64,000 nt of DNA, from positions 22,056 through 86,055 of the forward strand of contig NZ_KB892386.1 in the NCBI RefSeq assembly GCF_000373765.1. Reading direction: 5' to 3'. The position numbers and the translations under genes were made by a program. Positions 1 through 8,295 of this stretch are shown piece after piece. Below the pieces are notes generated by a model that was given only the letters and a program-made list of their open reading frames with translations, had not been told where the DNA came from and ran no database searches. Numbering within the stretch: the stretch's first letter is position 1; every line of letters begins with the position of its first letter. The stretch comes from Legionella shakespearei DSM 23087. GTDB taxonomy: Bacteria > Pseudomonadota > Gammaproteobacteria > Legionellales > Legionellaceae.

Positions 1-696
1 AGCGTTGCCATTGGTAATGCACAGTGGCTTTTGGTTCCTGCCGAGCAAATTCCTGATGCGGCGTTGAAGGCCCAAGAAGAAGGGGCTACTTTGATTTATT
101 TGACAGTTAATAAGCAGTTCGCAGGTGTTTTTGTGGTCGCTGACCGCATTAAAGAGTCAAGCCACGATGCTGTCGCCACGCTTATCAAAAAAGGTATACA
201 AGTCATTATGCTCACCGGTGATAATGCCATTAATGCCAAAGCAGTAGCTCGACAAGTAGGTATTCAAAGGGTTATTGCCGAAGTCTTGCCCGATGAAAAA
301 AGCAATATGATTGCTCAATTGCAACAGGAAGGGCATGTGGTTGCCATGGTTGGTGATGGGGTGAATGATGCCATTGCCTTGGCAAAAGCCAATATTGGTA
401 TTGCGATGGGAACCGGAAGTGATGTAGCAATTGAAAGTGCCGGCATTACCTTATTAGCAGGTGATTTAAATAAACTGGTAGAGGCTTATGAATTATCGGT
501 GCATACAGTAAAGAACATCCATCAAAATCTTTTTTTTGCTTTTATTTACAATGCGCTGGGCGTGCCCATCGCGGCAGGTGTTCTTTTCCCATTTACAGGC
601 TTATTACTAAATCCTATGATAGCTGGTGCTGCCATGGCATTAAGTTCTGTGTCGGTGATTGCCAATGCTTTGCGTTTGCGCAAGAAGCTGACATGA
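1..696 (+). CDS. copA: Copper-translocating P1B-type ATPase, C-terminal part (truncated by window start)
   Basis: The reading frame is open from base 1, so this is the 3' end of a gene that begins outside the window. About 231 residues are visible. They include the hinge motif MLTGDN, the P-domain motif GDGVNDAIALAKA, and the last two membrane segments with YN (in FIYNALG) and M-x2-SS (in MALSSVSVIAN), which are the TM7 and TM8 signatures of Cu+/Ag+ exporting P1B-1 ATPases. The protein would pump cuprous ions out of the cytoplasm using ATP. The metal-binding N-terminus and the CPC motif are not in the window. It lies 43 bp upstream of a tripartite metal efflux operon on the same strand, so joint copper-responsive expression is likely but no regulatory site was recognised. 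Confidence 0.92.
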   Translation, partial: SVAIGNAQWLLVPAEQIPDAALKAQEEGATLIYLTVNKQFAGVFVVADRIKESSHDAVATLIKKGIQVIMLTGDNAINAKAVARQVGIQRVIAEVLPDEKSNMIAQLQQEGHVVAMVGDGVNDAIALAKANIGIAMGTGSDVAIESAGITLLAGDLNKLVEAYELSVHTVKNIHQNLFFAFIYNALGVPIAAGVLFPFTGLLLNPMIAGAAMALSSVSVIANALRLRKKLT

Positions 697-739
697 TAGG
701 AAAAATAATTAAATTAATTTAATTAATATTAGGGACAGA

Positions 740-2056
740 ATGTACATGATGAATCAGAAAAGGGGTTTTAAGTATTTTGTGATAGGGCTGACACTGTTAA
801 TGCCTGTATTAGCACATGCAAAATCCCCGTTGAATCTCAAAGAGCTGACACAACTGGCAATTCAACAGAACAAGGATTTAAAAGCAGCGCGTTTTGCCAT
901 CTCTATTGCCGAGGCACGCTTGGTACAAGCAGGATTATGGTCAAATCCCAATATTAATTTAAATAACAACGACGACCGATTATTTAATAACGAGGGTGAA
1001 TATTCGCGAAGTATCAGCTTTAACCAGGCCTTTCCCATATCAGGTCGTATTGCCAAGCAAAAAACAGTGGCACGCATTGATATTCTTCGCGCCCAGGCTG
1101 AGGTTTTTGAGGCGACCCGGCAGTTAAGTGCCAAAGTTGCTAATGCATATTATGCGGTGGTCATCGCAGAGAACCGCATGCAACAATTAAATTATTTACA
1201 AAAGATAAATCAAGAGTTGGTGCGTGTTATTCATAATCGCTACCATGCCGCTGAAATTTCTAAATTGGATGATAATTCGGCTCGCATTGAATACGCACGT
1301 ATTACTCAAGAAAAACAACTGTTAAAAAGTCAGCTAATTAGCCAATATGCCCTTTTAAATCAACTCATTGGTCAAACACCCAATTCGCCACTGAACGTTA
1401 AAAAAACGATTAGGATAGCAAAAGGCATTCCTCCATTAGGAAACTTAATCAATCACGCCCTCAGTAATCGTCCTGACAGGAGGGCTTTGCTACTTGCTGG
1501 ACAACGCGCCATGGCCGATAGACGTTTAGCCCAAGCTGAGCGCTTTGCTGATTGGACTCTTGGTGCTGGAGTGCAACAAGATAAAATCGTTGTGGAAGGC
1601 GGGTTACCGCAACCAGCTGATCGCACATTAGGGGTTTCCTTATCCATTCCTCTGCCTTTACTCAATCGCAATCAAGGGCGAATTATGGAGGCCTCCGCAA
1701 CTGGAACTCAAGCCATGATCTCAGTAGATGCTTTAAATCTCACGATTGAAACAGAGGTTACGAGCAATTATGGCCAGCTTAATGCTCTTAAAACTAGTGT
1801 CGCGCAAACGCAAGGCACCTCCCTTCGTTTAGGGCTTGAAAACGTGAAACTTGCTCGTGAAGCCTATCAAAATGGACAAGTTTCTTTTTTGAATGTCTTG
1901 CAGGTGCAAAGGCAACAAAATGATGTACAAATGGCCTACTTAACGACCATTGGCCAATATTTTCAATCTTATGTTGCCTTATGTACGGCTATTGGAGCAC
2001 CCCATACAAACGGATTCTGCTCGTATTTATCCTTAACAAAGGACGTGACCAAATGA
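740..2056 (+). CDS. helC: TolC-like outer-membrane factor of a tripartite metal efflux pump
   Basis: The product has 438 residues. A signal peptide (hydrophobic stretch ending in VLAHAKS, about residues 12-28) is followed by two repeated coiled-coil outer-membrane efflux domains with the typical ELTQLAIQQNKDLKAA opening and a later ALSNRPDRRAL segment, as in CzcC/HelC proteins. It should form the outer-membrane duct of a pump with the next two products. The stop overlaps the helB start in ATGA (2053-2056), implying translational coupling. An AGGGA ribosome site at 731-735 favours ATG 740; ATGs at 746 and 749 are alternatives and would not change the mature protein. The name follows the Legionella helCBA locus. 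Confidence 0.9.
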   Translation: MYMMNQKRGFKYFVIGLTLLMPVLAHAKSPLNLKELTQLAIQQNKDLKAARFAISIAEARLVQAGLWSNPNINLNNNDDRLFNNEGEYSRSISFNQAFPISGRIAKQKTVARIDILRAQAEVFEATRQLSAKVANAYYAVVIAENRMQQLNYLQKINQELVRVIHNRYHAAEISKLDDNSARIEYARITQEKQLLKSQLISQYALLNQLIGQTPNSPLNVKKTIRIAKGIPPLGNLINHALSNRPDRRALLLAGQRAMADRRLAQAERFADWTLGAGVQQDKIVVEGGLPQPADRTLGVSLSIPLPLLNRNQGRIMEASATGTQAMISVDALNLTIETEVTSNYGQLNALKTSVAQTQGTSLRLGLENVKLAREAYQNGQVSFLNVLQVQRQQNDVQMAYLTTIGQYFQSYVALCTAIGAPHTNGFCSYLSLTKDVTK

Positions 2057-3024
2057 TTCATACATTTAACTCCATCCGCCAAAGAGTGTGGTTTATTGTT
2101 TTACTGGGTATTTTCTTTCATTCGTCATTGCTAATGGCGCATGGAGACGAAATTGAAGTCAGCACGTCAGGCCCAGCCCAGTCGGTTACATTAACTCCTG
2201 AACAAACCAAAATGCTGGATATTCAGGTCTCCGAAGCCACGCCGCGCCCCATGGCTGACTTGTTAGCATTAAATGGTCAAATCCAATTACTGCCCAATGC
2301 ACAGGCCGATGTCAGTGTGCGTATTAGTGGTGCCGTGACTGATATTGTGAGCAATCTTGGGGACAGTGTCACCAAAGGCCAAACATTGGCCACGGTACAA
2401 TCTCGCCTAGTTGGTGATCCTCCACCTAGTGTCGCGGTAAAAGCGCCTATTTCAGGTGTTATTGATGCACGCAATGTGAATTTGGGGCAAGCGGTAGAAC
2501 CCAACACCGTTTTATTTCACATCAGTAATCGTGAGCAAGTGCTCGCTATTGTTCAAGTGTATGAAGAGGATTTGGGCAAGATTAAAGTAGGGTTGGATGT
2601 GAATGTGCATGTTTTAAGTTATTCCAAGCGTATTTTTCCTGGAAAAATAACGCTTGTTGAACCAAATTTAGATCCCTTAACGCGCACCGTGAACGTCCAA
2701 ATTAGTCTTGATAATAAAGAGGGATTATTAAAACCCGGCATGTTTGTACGTGCCAACGTGGTATTACGATTTACTCAGGCAGCACTTACGGTACCTAATA
2801 ACGCCATACTGGAAATTGATAATGCCACCTTTGTGTTTGTGAAGAATGGCACAGCCTATGAGAGGACGGTGGTTAGCCTTGGGGCTCGTGATGATAAGTA
2901 TACTGAAATTAAAGAAGGTTTAGTTCCTGGCGATGAGGTGGTCACGCAGGGTAATCGAGAATTGTACACATTATCTCTAAGTGGTGGCGGCACTAAAAAA
3001 TCTGGTGATAAGGAGCCTCACTAA
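2053..3024 (+). CDS. helB: RND efflux periplasmic adaptor (membrane fusion protein)
   Basis: The product has 323 residues when started at ATG 2053, which overlaps the helC stop; an in-frame upstream start at 1981 would lie inside helC and is unlikely. An N-terminal signal or anchor segment (IVLLGIFFHSSLLMAHG) is followed by a histidine/acid-rich HGDEIEVS stretch that could touch metal, then a barrel-sandwich (lipoyl) domain around residues 80-160, a beta-barrel domain (FPGKITLVEPNLDPLTRTV) and a membrane-proximal domain, in CzcB/CusB order. It should bridge the inner-membrane RND pump and the TolC-like duct. The TAA stop shares its last base with the helA ATG at 3024. Confidence 0.9.
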   Translation: MIHTFNSIRQRVWFIVLLGIFFHSSLLMAHGDEIEVSTSGPAQSVTLTPEQTKMLDIQVSEATPRPMADLLALNGQIQLLPNAQADVSVRISGAVTDIVSNLGDSVTKGQTLATVQSRLVGDPPPSVAVKAPISGVIDARNVNLGQAVEPNTVLFHISNREQVLAIVQVYEEDLGKIKVGLDVNVHVLSYSKRIFPGKITLVEPNLDPLTRTVNVQISLDNKEGLLKPGMFVRANVVLRFTQAALTVPNNAILEIDNATFVFVKNGTAYERTVVSLGARDDKYTEIKEGLVPGDEVVTQGNRELYTLSLSGGGTKKSGDKEPH

Positions 3025-6000
3025 TGTTTACACGCTTAATTGCCTGGTCGCTTCATAATCGCCTTTTGATTTTAGCTTTAACGCTCGTGCTGTGTCTTTT
3101 AGGTGGTTACACCTTAAAACAAATGCCAGTAGATGTATTCCCGGAATTTGCCCCTCCACAGGTGGTGGTGCAAACCGAAGCGCCGGGCATGGCCACCCAA
3201 GATGTGGAAACGCTAATTACTTATCCATTGGAAAGTGCGATTAATGGCACACCAGGTGTAGCCAGTGTTCGCTCTAAAACATCGGTAGGTTTATCCACCA
3301 TTACCGTGGTTTTTGATGACCGAACGGATATTTACCGTAATCGACAACTGGTAAATGAACGTATTCAACAAGTCAGTAATCGACTCCCACCCGGGGTTAA
3401 TCCTCCAGTGATGTTACCGGTAACCTCTGCAGTGGGTTGGCTTGTCAAATATGCCTTAATCAGTGATACGGTAAGTCCTGAAACATTACGCACCATTTCA
3501 GATTGGACCATCAGACCCCGAATTCTAGCATTAGGTGGGGTTGCGGCCGTCGTGTCACTTGGTGGGGAGGTCAAGCAATACCAAGTGCGTTTAATTCCTG
3601 AGCGCATGCTTTCTTATGGGATTACCATCGAAGAAGTACGCCAGGCGTTAACCACTGCGAATCAAAACGTACCTGGCGCTTTTATTCACCAAGCCGGTAG
3701 CGAGCTTGTGGTCGGAACTATGGGGCGAATCCAGTCCTTAGAAGACATTAAAAAAACCGCCATTGTGGTACGAAAAGGAATTCCTATCACGATTAATAAT
3801 GTAGCTACCGTTGCTTTTGGTGGTGAAATAAAGCGCGGTGATGGTGCTTACAATGGAAAGCTCGCGGTGATTGGCACCATTTCCAAAGCCTATGGTGCCG
3901 ATACGGTGACAACCACGGCTAAAGTGGAGCAAGCGCTAAAAAACATCAAACTCACTCTCCCCGCAGGGGTGGCGTTAGAAACGGAAGTCTTTCGTCAAGC
4001 CAATTTTATTGAATCAGCGATTCATAATCTATCTCGCGCTCTTCTTGAAGGGGCAATCATTGTCATTGCGGTGCTTTTTGTGTTTTTAATGAATTGGCGT
4101 GCCTCATTTATTACCTTTCTGTCCATGCCTGTATCCTTTGTCATTGGTTTATTGGTGCTTCACTATTTTGGCATTGGGATTAACTCAATGACACTTGGTG
4201 GGATGGCCATTGCGATTGGCGAGGTCGTAGATGATGGCATCATCACGGTTGAGAATGTGGTGCACCGTTTAAGAGTAAACCGTCAAGAACTCCATCCTTT
4301 ACCTGCCATTGAAGTGGTGTTTGATGCGGTACTTGAGATACGAAGTTCGGTTGTTTATGCCACCATTATTATTAGCCTTGTCTTTTTGCCTATTTTCTTT
4401 TTATCAGGGATTGCTGAGCGTATTTTTAGCCCCTTGGCCATTGCCTATATTGCCTCTGTCTTGGGTTCTTTGGTGGTATCGATTACCATGGTTCCGGCGC
4501 TTTGTTACCTTTTATTGGTTCGTGGCAAAGAAAAAGCAGAAGACTCTGAAGTGAGTCTACATGGCTTATCTCAGCGTGAGCGTCATTATGGGGTAGAGCA
4601 AAAAACGGAGCATGAGAAAGAGTCTGAAACCCGGTTTGTCCTGTTTCTTAAAAGGCATTTTCTAACAGCACTGCACTGGTCTTTATCGCATGTTAAAGCT
4701 GTGGTTGTGATGGCACTGGCTGCTTTTTTGTTTGCATTAACCCTACTTCCCTTTTTTGGTAAGTCCTTTTTACCGGAGTTTCATGAGGGAAATTTCATTA
4801 TTGCTATGAGCACATTGCCAGGAACTTCATTAGAAGAGTCGATGCGTTTGGGACAACAGGTGCAAAAATCCTTAATGCGCTACCCACAAGTCATCTCGAT
4901 TTCCCAACGCGCAGGTCGCAGTGAGTTGGATGAAGATGCGCTACCCCCTAATGTCAGCGAATTTGATGTCCGACTTGATTTTACTAGAGACAAATCGATG
5001 CCACCTGATGAGCTATTACGACGAATTCGTGCTGATTTAGCCAATATTCCAGGTGCGATGTTTAATGTGGGTCAGTTCATTGCCCATCGTATGGATGAAG
5101 TGCTTTCAGGGGTTCGTGCCCAAGTGGCGGTGAAGTTATTTGGTGATAATTTAACGACGCTCAATGAATTAGGTCAATCTTTAGAGACTGTTTTAAAATC
5201 TGTTCCGGGTGTTGTTGATGTCAATAAAGAGCAGCAGATTAATGTACCGCAACTCATCATTAAAATTGACCGAGAAAAGGCGGCACGTTATGGGGTCAAT
5301 GTAGGGCAAATTTCTGAAGACGTACAAGTACTTTTAAATGGAGTCAGTGTTTCGAATGTTTTGGAAGGACAGCGTACCTTTGATTTGTACCTTCGTATGG
5401 ATAAACCTGGACGAGATAGCATTAAAGCCATTCAAGACATGTTGATTGACGCACATGGCCAAGCCGAGGGAACTTCTGGTCAAGTGCCTTTGCGGGCTGT
5501 GGCTGATATTAAAGTAGAGCCCCAACCCTTTGCCATTAATCGGGAGAATGTGCAGCGGTTATTGGTCATTGGCTTTAACGTACAAGGACGAGATTTAGGC
5601 AGTGTCATTGCTGATGTAGAACAAGAGGTACAGGAAAAAATAAAACTACCCGCAGGCTATTTTATCCAATACGGCGGGCAATTTGAAAGCCAGCAACAAG
5701 CTTCTAAAGTGATTATTACCTTTGGTGCTTTAGTTATTTTCATTATGCTGGTCTTACTGCATAAAGCCTTTGGTACCTTAAGAGAAGCTTTATTGGTGAT
5801 GTTTAATTTACCTTTGGCGTTAATCGGTGGGGTGATATCACTTTTTATCGCCAGTGGTGAGATGAGTGTGGCAGCCATGATTGGTTTTATTACCTTATTT
5901 GGGATTGCGGCACGCAATGGGATTATTTTAGTGAGCCACTACAATCAATTGCGGTTGCAGGGAAAAACTCGAGAGCAAGTGGTCATTGATGGGACACTCG

Positions 6001-6260
6001 ATAGATTAGTGCCGGTACTTATGACAGCGGCTACCGCAGCCCTTGGTCTTTTCCCGCTCCTTTGGGGTTCACCCGCCGGTAAAGAGTTAGAGCGTCCTTT
6101 GGCACAAGTACTATTGGGAGGGCTATTGACTTCAACCGTGCTCAATATGTTTGTTGTTCCCACGGTCTATAACGCCATTGAACAATGGCGGGAAAGACAT
6201 CAATCTTTAGATGAAACCAATAAGGAGAAACACCATGAACCAAAAACAATGCAACCGTAA
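3024..6260 (+). CDS. helA: Heavy-metal efflux RND transporter, CzcA/CusA family
   Basis: The product has 1078 residues, the normal length for HME-RND pumps. It opens with the conserved MPVDVFPEFAPPQV and has two large periplasmic loops, the TM4 motif AIGEVVDDGIITVEN with acidic residues used for proton relay, a hydrophilic central insert (about residues 500-540, rich in Glu/His/Lys) and the second half with GIAARNGIILV. It exports heavy-metal ions from periplasm or cytoplasm by proton antiport. The exact metal cannot be set from sequence alone; the adjoining Cu+ ATPase and multicopper oxidase suggest copper or silver. It is the third gene of a helCBA operon with one-base or four-base junctions. 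Confidence 0.93.
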   Translation: MFTRLIAWSLHNRLLILALTLVLCLLGGYTLKQMPVDVFPEFAPPQVVVQTEAPGMATQDVETLITYPLESAINGTPGVASVRSKTSVGLSTITVVFDDRTDIYRNRQLVNERIQQVSNRLPPGVNPPVMLPVTSAVGWLVKYALISDTVSPETLRTISDWTIRPRILALGGVAAVVSLGGEVKQYQVRLIPERMLSYGITIEEVRQALTTANQNVPGAFIHQAGSELVVGTMGRIQSLEDIKKTAIVVRKGIPITINNVATVAFGGEIKRGDGAYNGKLAVIGTISKAYGADTVTTTAKVEQALKNIKLTLPAGVALETEVFRQANFIESAIHNLSRALLEGAIIVIAVLFVFLMNWRASFITFLSMPVSFVIGLLVLHYFGIGINSMTLGGMAIAIGEVVDDGIITVENVVHRLRVNRQELHPLPAIEVVFDAVLEIRSSVVYATIIISLVFLPIFFLSGIAERIFSPLAIAYIASVLGSLVVSITMVPALCYLLLVRGKEKAEDSEVSLHGLSQRERHYGVEQKTEHEKESETRFVLFLKRHFLTALHWSLSHVKAVVVMALAAFLFALTLLPFFGKSFLPEFHEGNFIIAMSTLPGTSLEESMRLGQQVQKSLMRYPQVISISQRAGRSELDEDALPPNVSEFDVRLDFTRDKSMPPDELLRRIRADLANIPGAMFNVGQFIAHRMDEVLSGVRAQVAVKLFGDNLTTLNELGQSLETVLKSVPGVVDVNKEQQINVPQLIIKIDREKAARYGVNVGQISEDVQVLLNGVSVSNVLEGQRTFDLYLRMDKPGRDSIKAIQDMLIDAHGQAEGTSGQVPLRAVADIKVEPQPFAINRENVQRLLVIGFNVQGRDLGSVIADVEQEVQEKIKLPAGYFIQYGGQFESQQQASKVIITFGALVIFIMLVLLHKAFGTLREALLVMFNLPLALIGGVISLFIASGEMSVAAMIGFITLFGIAARNGIILVSHYNQLRLQGKTREQVVIDGTLDRLVPVLMTAATAALGLFPLLWGSPAGKELERPLAQVLLGGLLTSTVLNMFVVPTVYNAIEQWRERHQSLDETNKEKHHEPKTMQP

Positions 6261-6684
6261 GTTAAAGTGGTTTAGTTTGATAATGAGCTTTTTTATTTGG
6301 ACAATACCTATAGAACTCTTTGCCGATACAAGCGAAGCGTCCAAAGTAACCATTCCATCAACTATCCCAGCCATTTGGAAAGCCATTGATGAGCAAGCGG
6401 TGTCGATTAATCAGGCATTAAAAGACAATCAACTCACCTCCATTCATGAGCATGCTTTTGCTATTCGCGATTTAGTCAATGCACTGCCTGCTTTAAGCAA
6501 GGATTTATCTGAAGAGCAGAAAAAAATATTACAAACAAATTTAAGTTATGTAGGGCAATTGGCCACTCGTCTTGATAAAACAGGGGATGCAAACGATAAA
6601 GAGGGAACTCAAGCCAATTGGGATAAATTGGAAAAAATATTAAGCCAATTACGTGCCCTTTATCAAATCTCATCATCTAATTAA
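6235..6684 (+). CDS. Small periplasmic helical protein in the metal efflux operon
   Basis: The product has 149 residues from ATG 6235, chosen because AAGGAG lies at 6222-6227; the start is inside the helA tail (26-bp overlap). A signal peptide (WFSLIMSFFIWTIPIELFADTS) is followed by about 115 residues predicted mainly helical, with heptad-like Leu spacing and no cysteine in the mature part. I do not recognise a named family. Similar small secreted helical proteins are found beside copper efflux genes, and its position between helA and a multicopper oxidase suggests a role in periplasmic metal handling. That role is inference from context only. Confidence 0.75.
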   Translation: MNQKQCNRKLKWFSLIMSFFIWTIPIELFADTSEASKVTIPSTIPAIWKAIDEQAVSINQALKDNQLTSIHEHAFAIRDLVNALPALSKDLSEEQKKILQTNLSYVGQLATRLDKTGDANDKEGTQANWDKLEKILSQLRALYQISSSN

Positions 6685-6694
6685 GAGTATTTTT

Positions 6695-8143
6695 ATGAAA
6701 TTATCTTTTTGCGTTCAAGCAATACTTGCATTAAATGCCCTGTATGTTGGGCAAGTCCTTGCAGTTCAAAATCCGACCTCACATACAGTGACTAAACCCA
6801 CCGTGTTGTTGATTAAAAAATATCAAACCGAAGTGGATGGTAAACCTACTGAATTATTTCGAATCGAGCAGCCTGATGGTACTTGGGGATATCATGGGGT
6901 TAAAGGCGACATGTTTGATGCCATTGTAAAAAATCAGACTGATAAGCCCACAGTGTTACATTGGCACGGCCTCATTGTACCAAATGACCAAGATGGAGTG
7001 CCCTATGTGACGCAAGCACCTATTCCCCCAGGCGGTGAGTTTCATTATCATTTCTTGCTCAAACAATCTGGGACTTATTGGATGCATTCGCACCATGATT
7101 TGCAGGTACAACAATTTTTATCAGCACCTTTGATTATCTCCGATGCAAAAGATAAGGCAAGTGAGAAAGAGGTTACTTTATTCATTGGCGATTTTAGCTA
7201 TAAAAAACCAGAAGTGATTTTAAGTGAGTTAAAGAAGGGACAAATGACCCACATGCATCATGGAAATGGCATGTCTTCTATGCCTATGAGCCAACCCGAA
7301 GCCGATTTAAATGATGTCAATTATGATGCATTCCTAACCAACTATAAAACGTTAAAGAATCCAGAAATTGTTCCCGTTCATCAAGGAGATACTGTTCGGT
7401 TAAGGTTTATCGCAGGCTCTGCAATGTCTAATTTTTTTATCAATACAGGCATTTTAAAAGGAAAGGCGATTGCTATTGATGGGCAAGCGATTAAACCAGT
7501 AGAATCCAATCAATTTCAACTGGCTGTGGGACAGCGGATTGATGTTTTGGTGACCATTCCCCAAGGTGAAAACGCATATCCTATTCTTGCGCAAGGAGAA
7601 GGGACTGCGATGCAAACAGGTTTAATACTTACAACGCCTAAAGCGAATATCCCTAAACTAAATGAAAAAACGTCAAATAAAGCTGGCGCTTTAAACTATG
7701 ATCAGGAATTTAAATTTAAGGCCTTACAGCCAATGTCAGCTAAAACTCCTGGACAAACGCTTACAGTCAATTTAGAAGGCGATATGATGTCCTATGTGTG
7801 GACAATTAACAATCAAAAATGGCCTGAAATAAAACCATTAACGGTTCAGAAAAACAAACGGGTTGAACTTGTCTTCAATAATAAAACGATGATGGCTCAT
7901 CCCATGCATTTGCATGGTCATGTCTTTGAAGTGACTGAGATTGATGGGAAAAAGATAAGTGATGGTCTGTTGCACGACACGGTTTTGGTGTTGCCGAAAT
8001 CAACTGTTAAGGTTCAATTTGATTCCGATAATCCGGGCAACTGGATGATGCATTGTCATATGCTTTATCATCAAGAGACTGGGATGATGACTCTGATGAC
8101 TTATCAGGATATTAAATTACCAGACTTAACAAGCCATCATTGA
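6695..8143 (+). CDS. Periplasmic multicopper oxidase (copper resistance type)
   Basis: The product has 482 residues from ATG 6695, just after the stop of the preceding gene; an earlier in-frame start at 6653 would overlap that gene. All four copper-binding motifs are visible: HWHG (residues 89-92), WMHSHHD near 130, HPMHLHGHVF and HCHMLYHQETGM near the C-terminus, giving type 1, 2 and 3 copper sites. A Met/His-rich loop (MTHMHHGNGMSSMPM, around residue 190) resembles substrate-binding loops of CueO/PcoA-type cuprous oxidases. It likely oxidises Cu+ to less toxic Cu2+ in the periplasm. The N-terminus looks like a Sec signal rather than a twin-arginine signal. It closes the metal-resistance block. 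Confidence 0.93.
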   Translation: MKLSFCVQAILALNALYVGQVLAVQNPTSHTVTKPTVLLIKKYQTEVDGKPTELFRIEQPDGTWGYHGVKGDMFDAIVKNQTDKPTVLHWHGLIVPNDQDGVPYVTQAPIPPGGEFHYHFLLKQSGTYWMHSHHDLQVQQFLSAPLIISDAKDKASEKEVTLFIGDFSYKKPEVILSELKKGQMTHMHHGNGMSSMPMSQPEADLNDVNYDAFLTNYKTLKNPEIVPVHQGDTVRLRFIAGSAMSNFFINTGILKGKAIAIDGQAIKPVESNQFQLAVGQRIDVLVTIPQGENAYPILAQGEGTAMQTGLILTTPKANIPKLNEKTSNKAGALNYDQEFKFKALQPMSAKTPGQTLTVNLEGDMMSYVWTINNQKWPEIKPLTVQKNKRVELVFNNKTMMAHPMHLHGHVFEVTEIDGKKISDGLLHDTVLVLPKSTVKVQFDSDNPGNWMMHCHMLYHQETGMMTLMTYQDIKLPDLTSHH

Positions 8144-8295
8144 CGTTAAACACCATCTTTAAGGATTAAGCTGCTTTTAGAGAGTATTTTAGTCGCTCAT
8201 AACTAAGAATAGTACTTACCTAGATGCGTCATTATGAGGATATGGGTAGTTTTGGCAACAACTGAACTGATCAGCTGTTGCCATTTGAAATGAAT

